Below are positions 44,374 to 51,602 of a stretch of DNA of 57,697 nucleotides, in pieces. Below the pieces are notes generated by a model. That model was not told the DNA's origin, ran no database searches, and saw only the letters and a program-made list of their open reading frames with translations. This DNA is from Verrucomicrobiota bacterium (GTDB lineage Bacteria; Verrucomicrobiota; Verrucomicrobiia; Palsa-1439), in NCBI GenBank assembly GCA_016871575.1, contig VHCW01000021.1:1-57697 (forward strand), given 5' to 3'. Position 1 is the stretch's first letter; each line of letters starts with the position of its first letter. The position numbers and the translations under genes are program-made.

Positions 44374-45783
44374 ATGACGGACAATGACAAGGCAATTATT
44401 GCGCGGCTCGTGGAGAAAGCGCACGCAGCGCAGCGGTTGGTGGAGAATTATACGCAGGAACAGATTGACAATGTCTGTCTGTCCATCGCGTGGCAGACGT
44501 ACAACGACACGAATGTGCAGGCCTGCGCCAAGAGCGCCGTGGAAGAAACCGGCATGGGCAAGTACGAGGACAAGGTCACCAAACACAAAGTGAAAGTCCT
44601 CGGCGTCATCAAGGATGTGACGGGAGCGAAGAGCGTCGGGGTGATTGAAGAAGACAAGGAGAAGAAGATTACCAAGATCGCGAAGCCGGTGGGCGTTGTC
44701 GGCGCGTTGACGCCGGTGACCAACCCGACGGCCACGCCAGCCAGCAATGCCGTCAGCATCTTGAAAGGGAGGAACGCTGTGATTTTTGCGCCGCACCCGA
44801 AAGGCAAGAAATCGTGCGCGCTCGTCTGCGGGTTCATGCGGGAAGGATTGCGAAGGGTCGGCGCGCCGGAGGATTTGATTCAGTGGATCGAAGAACCGAG
44901 CGTGGAACTCACCAACGAACTGATGCGTCGGGTGGACCGCGTTCTGGCCACCGGCGGAAACCCGATGGTGAAAGCCGCGTATTCGAGCGGCACGCCGGCA
45001 TATGGAGTCGGCGCGGGCAATCCGGTGATCATTGTGTGCGAAGATGCTGACGTCAAAGACGCCGCCAAGAAGATTCGCATCAGCAAAACTTTCGACCACG
45101 CCACGTCTTGTTCGTCTGACAATTCAATTGTCATCCAGAAGAACGTCTTTGACCGCGTGGTGGAGGCGTTGAAGGCGGAAGGCGGTTACCTTTGCACCAA
45201 CGAGGAACGCGACCGTCTGGAGAAATGGATGTGGGTTGCCAATCCGAAGACCGGTCAGGTTGGATTGAACCCGAAGATCATCGCCACGCCGGCAAAGAAG
45301 ATCGCGGATGGCGCGGGAATCACAGTCCCTGACAACACGACGATGTTGATGGTCGTGGGCGAGAATCCGGGCAAAGGCCATTTCAGTGGCGAAAAAATTT
45401 CGCCGGTGATGGCGCTTTGGACGTACGACAAATTCGACGAGGCACTCGAAATCCAGCGGAAACTCACCGAATACACGGGGATCGGACATTCCTGCGGGAT
45501 TTTCACGTTCAATCAGGATTACATCCGTACCTTGGCCTTCGCTGCCAAGACGAGTCGCATCATGGTGCGGCAACCGATGGCGCCGTCGAATGGCGGAAAT
45601 TTCTTCAACGGCATGCCCTCCACGGTGAGTCTGGGTTGTGGTTCGTGGGGCGGGAACATCACCAGCGAAAACATCACGTGGAAACACTTCATCAACACGA
45701 CGTGGGTCTCGGAGCCGTTCGATCCCGTCAAGCCCACGGATGAAGCGATGTGGGGCGAGTTCTGGAGGCGGTTTGGAAAATGA
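44374..45783 (+). CDS. CoA-acylating aldehyde dehydrogenase (sulfoacetaldehyde dehydrogenase-like)
   Basis: A 469-residue acylating aldehyde dehydrogenase of the EutE/SauS/PduP type. The nucleophile is Cys246 in H-A-T-S-C-S-S-D-N; P-V-T-N-P-T-A-T-P near 115 and A-T-G-G-N-P-M-V-K near 197 are family motifs. AAGGAG precedes ATG 44374. With the following ADP-forming ligase it makes an aldehyde-to-acid route that conserves energy: aldehyde + CoA + NAD to acyl-CoA, then acyl-CoA to acid with ATP. In the sulfo-transketolase pathway the same enzyme class (SqwD) oxidises sulfoacetaldehyde. No microcompartment shell genes are nearby and no encapsulation peptide is visible, arguing against EutE or PduP roles. 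Confidence 0.85.
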   Translation: MTDNDKAIIARLVEKAHAAQRLVENYTQEQIDNVCLSIAWQTYNDTNVQACAKSAVEETGMGKYEDKVTKHKVKVLGVIKDVTGAKSVGVIEEDKEKKITKIAKPVGVVGALTPVTNPTATPASNAVSILKGRNAVIFAPHPKGKKSCALVCGFMREGLRRVGAPEDLIQWIEEPSVELTNELMRRVDRVLATGGNPMVKAAYSSGTPAYGVGAGNPVIIVCEDADVKDAAKKIRISKTFDHATSCSSDNSIVIQKNVFDRVVEALKAEGGYLCTNEERDRLEKWMWVANPKTGQVGLNPKIIATPAKKIADGAGITVPDNTTMLMVVGENPGKGHFSGEKISPVMALWTYDKFDEALEIQRKLTEYTGIGHSCGIFTFNQDYIRTLAFAAKTSRIMVRQPMAPSNGGNFFNGMPSTVSLGCGSWGGNITSENITWKHFINTTWVSEPFDPVKPTDEAMWGEFWRRFGK

Positions 45784-46901
45784 AGCTGTTTGAATATCAG
45801 GCGAAAGAACTTTTTGCGGAAGCCGGTATTCCGGTTCCCAAAGGCGCACTGGTCGAAAACGAAGCCGATTGCGCGGCGGCGATTGAAAAGGTCGGACTGC
45901 CGTGTGTGATCAAGTCGCAGGTGCTGCAAGGTGGGCGGGGAAAAGCCGGGCTGATTCAACTAGCCGAGACCAAAGAAGAGGCCTTGCTCAAAGCCCACGA
46001 CCTGATGGTCAACCGGAACGTTGGGAAACTTCTCTTTGAGGAAGCGTTGAGCAAGGAGAAGGAAATCTACATCGCAGTCACGATTGACCCGGTGGATTCC
46101 AGCGCGCTCATCATGGCTTCTTCCGAAGGCGGCATGGAGATCGAGGAAGTCGCCGTCAAGATGCCGGACAAGATAGTCAAGGAACGCGTGAAGATGTTTC
46201 GGGCGCTGTCGCCGTTTCAGGTCCGGAACGTCATGTTCGGACTCGGACTGAAAGGCGAAGCGTTCAAGCAGGGCGCGACCATCCTGCCGAAGATGTTTGA
46301 GCTGTTCAAAAAATTCGACGCCGAACTTGTGGAGATCAATCCGCTCATCCTGACCAAGGACGGCCGGCTGGTCGCCGCCGACGGCAAGGTCAGCATTGAT
46401 GACAATGCCGGTTTCCGCCAGAAGCGATTCCCGATCACCCGCGATCACTTTGACAGCGATGTCGAATACGAAGCCGCGGTCAAAGGGATTCCCTACCTGC
46501 AATTCGACGGGAAGATCGCGTTGATGTGCGCTGGCGCCGGGCTGACCAACACGGTGTATGACTTGATCAACTATTACGGCGGCAGCGTCGCCAGCTACCT
46601 GGAGTTCGGCGGCCCAAATTACCGGCGAGCCGCGGAAGCGATGGACTTGACGTTGCGCAACAAACCCGCGGTCGTGTTGATTGTGACGTTTGGCACGATT
46701 GCCCGCGCCGATGTGATGGCGCAGGGAATCGTCGACGCCATTGCGCAGTTGAAACCAAGCGCGCCGATCATCACCGCCATCCGCGGCACGGGCGAAGAGG
46801 AGGCCGCAGCGATTCTCAAGAAGACGGGGCTGGAACCGATTTCGGACACCGAAGAAGCCGTGAAACGGGCCGTCGAACTTTCAAAGGGCGGTGCGCGATG
46901 A
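45780..46901 (+). CDS. ADP-forming acyl-CoA ligase, SucC-like beta subunit (sulfoacetate-CoA ligase candidate)
   Basis: A 373-residue ATP-grasp subunit beginning M-K-L-F-E-Y-Q-A-K-E-L-F, as in SucC, with Q-V-L-Q-G-G-R-G-K-A-G in the ATP-grasp region and E-I-N-P-L for Mg. The loops that contact succinate in true SucC differ: the usual G-G-I-V-R-C-D is G-T-I-A-R-A-D, and the R-L-E-G-T-N region reads A-I-R-G-T-G. Overlaps both neighbours by ATGA. The pair probably runs from acyl-CoA to acid, making ATP. Position in this operon, rather than with TCA genes, argues against succinyl-CoA synthetase. Confidence 0.85.
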   Translation: MKLFEYQAKELFAEAGIPVPKGALVENEADCAAAIEKVGLPCVIKSQVLQGGRGKAGLIQLAETKEEALLKAHDLMVNRNVGKLLFEEALSKEKEIYIAVTIDPVDSSALIMASSEGGMEIEEVAVKMPDKIVKERVKMFRALSPFQVRNVMFGLGLKGEAFKQGATILPKMFELFKKFDAELVEINPLILTKDGRLVAADGKVSIDDNAGFRQKRFPITRDHFDSDVEYEAAVKGIPYLQFDGKIALMCAGAGLTNTVYDLINYYGGSVASYLEFGGPNYRRAAEAMDLTLRNKPAVVLIVTFGTIARADVMAQGIVDAIAQLKPSAPIITAIRGTGEEEAAAILKKTGLEPISDTEEAVKRAVELSKGGAR

Positions 46902-47782
46902 GCATCTTCATTGATTCCGAAACCAAAGTGCTCGTCCAAGGAATTACGGGCAACGAAGGGAGCTTCTGGACGAAACACATGCTCGGTTGCGGCACGCACG
47001 TGGTGGGCGGCGTCACTCCCGGCAAGGCAGGACAGCAAGTCGAAGGCGTTCCCGTCTTCAACACAGTGCGCAAAGCGGTGGCCGAGACGAAAGCGGATGC
47101 GTCCGTCCTCTTCGTTCCGCCGGCGTTCACGAAGGACGCGGTGTTCGAGGCGTTGGATGCCGGCATTGGGAAGATTGTCGTCACGGCGGAAGGAGTGCCG
47201 GTTCACGATGCGATGGAAATCCGAGCGGCTGCTCTTTCCGAGAAAGCGATGGTCATTGGCGGTAACACCTCCGGCGTCATCACGCCGGGAAAAGCGATGA
47301 TGGGGATTTTCCCGTACTGGATTGACCGGGTGTACCGCCCGGGCACGATCGGCGTGATGACACGAAGCGGCTCGTTGACAAATGAAGTCACCGCGATGGC
47401 CATCAAAGCCGGGTTTGGTGTTTCCACGCTTGTCGGCGTCGGGGGCGACTCCGTGCCGTGCACGCGATTCGCCGAACTGCTGCCGCTTTATGAAAAGGAC
47501 GACGGAACAAAAACCATCCTGATGATCGGCGAACTGGGCGGGACCATGGAGGAAGAAGTCGCCGAGGCCATCGAGATGCGCGTCTTCACGAAGCCGATGG
47601 TCGCTTTCATCGCGGGCAGGACCGCGCCCTCCGGCAAGAGAATGGGACACGCCGGCGCCATCGTAAGCGGCGGCAAAGGCTCGGTCGCCGGCAAGATCAA
47701 GGCGCTGGAGAACGTTGGTGTTTTCGTGGCCGATCGTCCGAGCGCTGTCGGGCCACTGATGCAGAAAGCGGTGGCGAAGTGA
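46898..47782 (+). CDS. ADP-forming acyl-CoA ligase, SucD-like alpha subunit (sulfoacetate-CoA ligase candidate)
   Basis: A 294-residue CoA-binding subunit with V-G-G-V-T-P-G-K-A-G near 38-47 and the phosphohistidine His251 in R-M-G-H-A-G-A-I-V, as in SucD. The highly conserved G-P-N-C-P-G-V-I of succinyl-CoA synthetases reads G-G-N-T-S-G-V-I, so the acyl pocket has changed. Overlaps the beta subunit and the permease gene by four bases each, ensuring equal translation. In the sulfo-transketolase pathway the equivalent two-subunit enzyme (SqwKL) releases sulfoacetate with ATP. Confidence 0.85.
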   Translation: MSIFIDSETKVLVQGITGNEGSFWTKHMLGCGTHVVGGVTPGKAGQQVEGVPVFNTVRKAVAETKADASVLFVPPAFTKDAVFEALDAGIGKIVVTAEGVPVHDAMEIRAAALSEKAMVIGGNTSGVITPGKAMMGIFPYWIDRVYRPGTIGVMTRSGSLTNEVTAMAIKAGFGVSTLVGVGGDSVPCTRFAELLPLYEKDDGTKTILMIGELGGTMEEEVAEAIEMRVFTKPMVAFIAGRTAPSGKRMGHAGAIVSGGKGSVAGKIKALENVGVFVADRPSAVGPLMQKAVAK

Positions 47783-49236
47783 AGTCCAAGAACATGATTT
47801 TGTTTCTGGCGTCGCTGGCCGTCATGGCGGTCATCATGATGTTGCCGTCGCCGCCGAAGATTGTGACCGACAGCGGAGTGATTGCCCTGACCTCACCGGG
47901 AAAGACTTCGTTGGCGGTGCTGGTGATGGTGGTGATCTTGTGGGTCACCGAGGCGATTCCGTTTCCCATCGCGGGACTGTTGGGAATGGTGGCCCTCGTG
48001 ATGACCGGGACGGCGGAGTTTAATGCCCTCATCAAGGAGGGTTTCGGCAACAACATCATCATGTTCTTCATCGGCGTCATGATTTTCTCGGCCGCCATCA
48101 CGGAAACGAACCTGATGAAACGGCTGACGACATCCATGCTGCGACGATACGGGCATCAACCGAAGATGATCATCCTGATGTTCCTTTGCGTCGGAACATT
48201 CATCTCGGCGTGGATCACCGACATGGCGGTCGCGGCGATGCTGCTGCCGATTGGCGTGTCCATTCTCAAGGACGCCAAGGCCGAGCCGATGAAAAGTAAT
48301 TTTGGCAAGGCGCTGATGATCTCCTGCGCGTGGGGGCCGCTGATCGGCGGAATCGCCACGCCGGCGGGCTGCGGCCCGAATCCACTGACCATGGCGTTCC
48401 TCAAGGACCTGGCCGGCATCAATTTCACGTTCATTGACTGGATGATTGTCGGTTTTCCCGCGGCGATCTTGATGGTTCCGTTCGCGTGGGGCATCCTGCT
48501 TCTTTTCTTCCCACTGGAGAAGATTAATCTCACCATGGCCGATGAGGAATTCCGGAAGAGAAGCGAGGAACTGGGTAAGTTCAAGCGCGACGAAATCTGC
48601 ACGCTAATCATCTCCGCCATCACCATCGCCCTTTGGATTTGCGAGCCGTTCATCGTCAAATGGACCGGCGGCAAGGTCAATTACCTCGGCATCTCGTTTG
48701 TCGCCATTGCTTGTGCCTGCCTGTTCTTCATTCCGGGACTGACAACGTTGACGTGGAAGAAAGCCGAACAGGAAATCAGTTGGGGCGGCATTGTCCTGAT
48801 CGCAAGCGGGCTGTCGCTCGGCATGGCCGTCTATCATACCGGCGCTGCCGCGTGGCTGGCGCACGTCTGTTTCAGCAAGATCGGGTTGCTGCATCCGTTG
48901 CTCATCATCTTCATGGTGGTGCTGGGCGTTTCCATCATCAAGGCGATGTTCTCCAGCAACACCGCCACCGGCATCATCATGGTGCCGCTGCTCATCGCGC
49001 TGGCAAAGAGCATTCACATTGATCCCGTGCTCGTGGCAATCCCCGCGGGAATCACGTCTTCGCTGGCGTTCATTCTCGTGACCTCCACGCCGACGAACGT
49101 CATTCCGTATTCCGCGGGCTATTTCTCAATCAAAGACATGGCGAAAGCCGGGGCTGTGATGACCGTCGCCGCGTGCCTTTGCGTGACGGTATCATTGGCT
49201 GTTTTCGGCAGACTGTCCGGACTCGTTAAATTCTAA
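47779..49236 (+). CDS. DASS/SLC13-family anion permease (candidate sulfonate transporter)
   Basis: A 485-residue polytopic protein with about 11-12 hydrophobic segments. W-V-T-E-A-I-P-F-P near 55, I-T-D-M-A-V-A-A-M-L-L-P (a variant of the first SNT motif) near 150 and the second motif S-N-T-A-T-G-I-I-M near 400 identify the divalent anion:Na symporter family. Relatives move dicarboxylates or sulphate. In this operon it would export the final organic acid (sulfoacetate) or import a substrate. Overlaps the ligase gene by four bases; AAGGAG precedes the next gene. Confidence 0.85.
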   Translation: MKSKNMILFLASLAVMAVIMMLPSPPKIVTDSGVIALTSPGKTSLAVLVMVVILWVTEAIPFPIAGLLGMVALVMTGTAEFNALIKEGFGNNIIMFFIGVMIFSAAITETNLMKRLTTSMLRRYGHQPKMIILMFLCVGTFISAWITDMAVAAMLLPIGVSILKDAKAEPMKSNFGKALMISCAWGPLIGGIATPAGCGPNPLTMAFLKDLAGINFTFIDWMIVGFPAAILMVPFAWGILLLFFPLEKINLTMADEEFRKRSEELGKFKRDEICTLIISAITIALWICEPFIVKWTGGKVNYLGISFVAIACACLFFIPGLTTLTWKKAEQEISWGGIVLIASGLSLGMAVYHTGAAAWLAHVCFSKIGLLHPLLIIFMVVLGVSIIKAMFSSNTATGIIMVPLLIALAKSIHIDPVLVAIPAGITSSLAFILVTSTPTNVIPYSAGYFSIKDMAKAGAVMTVAACLCVTVSLAVFGRLSGLVKF

Positions 49237-49249
49237 CAAGGAGAAAACA

Positions 49250-50095
49250 ATGACAGAGAAATTCGACCAAGAACAATTCGACCAGATGGCGGCGGAATGG
49301 CGCTACATCATGACCGACATGATCTGCCGCGCCGGGTCCGGCCACCTCGGCGGGGCGCTCAGCCTCGTCGAGATCGTCATGACGCTTTACTACCGCGTCA
49401 TGCGGACCGACCCGAAGAACCCGCGCTGGGACGAACGCGACCGGCTCGTGCTCTCGAAAGGACACGCTGCGCCGGTGCTCTACCTCGCGCTCGCTTATCA
49501 GAACTTCTTCCCGACATCGTGGCTGAAGACGCTCAACGCCGACGGCACGAAGCTGCCGAGCCACGCCGACGCGCGTTTTGTGCCGGGCGTTGACATGACC
49601 ACCGGGTCGCTCGGCCAAGGTCTCTCGTGCGCTTGCGGCGCCGCGTATGCCGCGCGCATGGACGGCAAGAAGCACCGCGTCTTCTGCATCATCGGCGACG
49701 GAGAATCCAACGAAGGCCAGAACTGGGAAGCCGCGATGTTCGCCGGCCACCACAAACTCGACAACCTCGTCGCCATCACCGACTACAACAAACTCCAGAT
49801 TGATGATTTCACCGAGAAGCTGCTCACGCTGGAGCCGCTCTGCGACAAATGGCGCTCGTTCGGCTGGGAAGTCTTCGAGACCGATGGCCACGATTGGGAC
49901 GCGATTTACGACACGATCAACGCCGCCATCGCCGTCCGCGGCAAACCGGCGATGATCATCGCGCACACCATCAAGGCCAAAGGCTGCTGCCTCGTCGAGA
50001 ACAAACCCGAGAGCCATAACATCAAGGTCCCCGACCAAGCTGCCTATGACAAGTTCCTGAACGCGATGAACACCAAAGCCACACTGCCGTACTGA
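49250..50095 (+). CDS. Transketolase, N-terminal subunit (sulfo-transketolase candidate)
   Basis: A 281-residue split-transketolase half with the thiamine-diphosphate motif G-D-G-E-S-N-E-G beginning at Gly149 and D-Y-N-K-L-Q about 25 residues later. S-G-H-L-G-G near residue 29, S-K-G-H-A-A-P near 70 and T-G-S-L-G-Q-G-L near 118 are all canonical. Pairs with the C-terminal half 9 bases downstream. Two-carbon transfer from sulfofructose to glyceraldehyde 3-phosphate (giving sulfo-erythrose and xylulose 5-phosphate), and again from sulfo-erythrulose, is the proposed reaction (SqwGH type). Ordinary pentose-phosphate or other ketol transfer cannot be excluded. Confidence 0.9.
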   Translation: MTEKFDQEQFDQMAAEWRYIMTDMICRAGSGHLGGALSLVEIVMTLYYRVMRTDPKNPRWDERDRLVLSKGHAAPVLYLALAYQNFFPTSWLKTLNADGTKLPSHADARFVPGVDMTTGSLGQGLSCACGAAYAARMDGKKHRVFCIIGDGESNEGQNWEAAMFAGHHKLDNLVAITDYNKLQIDDFTEKLLTLEPLCDKWRSFGWEVFETDGHDWDAIYDTINAAIAVRGKPAMIIAHTIKAKGCCLVENKPESHNIKVPDQAAYDKFLNAMNTKATLPY

Positions 50096-50104
50096 GGAGC
50101 GACC

Positions 50105-51061
50105 ATGGAAAACACTTTACACAACAAGGAAATGCGTTTCGTCTATGGCGAGACGCTCAACGAACTGATCGAACAGAACCCGAACGTGATGTGCCTCGAA
50201 GCCGACCTGAGCAAGGCTTCCGGCACCAACCCGACGGTGTCGAGCAAACACCCGGCGAACTTCCTGAACATCGGCGTCGCGGAAGCGAACATGATCAGCA
50301 TCGGCGCCGGGCTGGCGTCGGAGGGGAAGATTCCGTTCTGCGCGAGCTTCACCTGTTTTGCTTCACGTCGCGTGTACGACCAGATCACCATCAGCGTCGC
50401 CTACGCCAACATGAACGTGAAGATCGTCGGCACCGCGCCCGGCGTCACCGCCGGGCCGAACGGCGGCACGCACATGTGTTTCCAAGACCTCGCCATCATG
50501 CGCGCCATGCCGAACATGACGGTGCTTTCGCCGTGCGATTGCTATGAGCTGCGCGCCTGCCTGCACTGGATGGCGGCGCACCGCGGCCCGGTTTATATGC
50601 AACTGATCCGGATGAAACAGCCGCAGGTGTTCGACAGCACGTATCGCTTCGCTCCCTGCAAGGCAGTCCACATGCGCCGCGGCAACGACGTCACGCTCGT
50701 CTCGACCGGCTACATGACGCCGTTTGCCATGCAAGCCGCTGACGAACTCGCGAAGGACGGCATCGCCGTTGACCTGCTGCACTGTCCGTCGGTGAAACCG
50801 TTCGACGCAGAGACGCTCGTCGCCTCGGCGAACCGCACCGGCGGAGTCGTGACGGTCGAAAATCAGAACATCCTCGGCGGTCTCGGCGGCGCGGTCTGCG
50901 AGATCCTGAGCGAACAGTGTCCCGTGCCGGTGAAACGGCTCGGCGTGCCCGATCAATTCGGCGAAGTCGCGACCGAGGCGTATCTGTTCGAGAAACACGG
51001 CTTCAGCGTCCAACATATCAAGCAAGCGTGCCGCGACATCGCGGCAAGGAGGCGGAAATGA
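50105..51061 (+). CDS. Transketolase, C-terminal subunit (sulfo-transketolase candidate)
   Basis: A 318-residue pyrimidine-binding and C-terminal half. The cofactor glutamate lies in I-G-V-A-E-A-N-M-I, where the usual sequence is G-I-A-E-Q-N-M. The substrate loop, generally G-x-D-G-x-T-H-Q, reads G-P-N-G-G-T-H-M, so acidic and Gln side chains near the substrate have changed. F-T-C-F-A-S-R-R-V-Y-D-Q-I and the C-terminal V-E-N-Q-N-I-L-G-G-L-G are regular. AGGAG precedes ATG 50105. Shares four bases with the isomerase gene. Confidence 0.9.
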   Translation: MENTLHNKEMRFVYGETLNELIEQNPNVMCLEADLSKASGTNPTVSSKHPANFLNIGVAEANMISIGAGLASEGKIPFCASFTCFASRRVYDQITISVAYANMNVKIVGTAPGVTAGPNGGTHMCFQDLAIMRAMPNMTVLSPCDCYELRACLHWMAAHRGPVYMQLIRMKQPQVFDSTYRFAPCKAVHMRRGNDVTLVSTGYMTPFAMQAADELAKDGIAVDLLHCPSVKPFDAETLVASANRTGGVVTVENQNILGGLGGAVCEILSEQCPVPVKRLGVPDQFGEVATEAYLFEKHGFSVQHIKQACRDIAARRRK

Positions 51062-51558
51062 GAATCGTCATCGGTTCCGTGGTCAGGGGATTCGCGCTGA
51101 AAATCGCGATCAAGCCGTGGCTGGAGAAGAACGGTCACACGGTCATTGACGTGGGCTGTCCCGACACTTCGGTGTTCGTGAAGTTCCCCTCGATAGCCGA
51201 GCGGGCCGCCCGCGTGTTGCAGAAAGGCGAGGCCGACCTCGGTGTGCTCTGCTGTGGCAGCGGCACCGGCATGGCGTTGTGCTCCGGCAAGTTTGCCGGC
51301 GTCTGCGCCATCGCGGCGGAAAGCCCGATGGCTGCTGAATTTGGCCGACGCGTCAACGACGCCAACGTCGTCTGCATGGGCGAGAGCCTCGTCGCGCCGG
51401 ACGTCGCCTGCCGGATCGTACAGACTTTTGTCGAAACAAAATTTCAGGTCGCACCGGGTGTCCCGTCGAAGATTCTGGAATTCTGGAAGGAAGCGCGCGA
51501 GGAAGTTTTCCCGAAAGGCGTTGTCGCCCGCGACCGCGAGATGGAAACGCTGCCTTGA
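51058..51558 (+). CDS. RpiB/LacA-family isomerase lacking phosphate-binding residues (sulfo-erythrose isomerase candidate)
   Basis: A 166-residue aldose-ketose isomerase. The catalytic-type Cys66 is in V-L-C-C-G-S-G-T-G-M. The normal G-S/C-D-H-A/V-G-F start is G-S-V-V-R-G-F, so the Asp-His pair is lost and an Arg introduced. The C-terminal G-G-R-H-x-x-R-V phosphate-binding segment is replaced by A-P-G-V-P-S-K-I. Loss of His and Arg phosphate ligands fits a substrate without a terminal phosphate, such as 4-deoxy-4-sulfo-erythrose, the SqwI reaction. A real ribose-5-phosphate isomerase B is unlikely. Confidence 0.85.
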   Translation: MRIVIGSVVRGFALKIAIKPWLEKNGHTVIDVGCPDTSVFVKFPSIAERAARVLQKGEADLGVLCCGSGTGMALCSGKFAGVCAIAAESPMAAEFGRRVNDANVVCMGESLVAPDVACRIVQTFVETKFQVAPGVPSKILEFWKEAREEVFPKGVVARDREMETLP

Positions 51559-51602
51559 GCCTTGCGCAACCAACTTTCAACCCAAATGCAGGAGAACAAC
51601 AG

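Noticed and set aside
44374-45783. Microcompartment aldehyde dehydrogenase (EutE/PduP)
   Set aside because: No shell protein genes in the window and no N-terminal encapsulation helix visible.
45780-47782. TCA-cycle succinyl-CoA synthetase
   Set aside because: Located in a catabolic operon with an acylating dehydrogenase, and substrate-loop residues differ from succinate enzymes.
51058-51558. Ordinary ribose-5-phosphate isomerase B
   Set aside because: The Asp-His pair and the C-terminal Arg/His phosphate ligands are missing.
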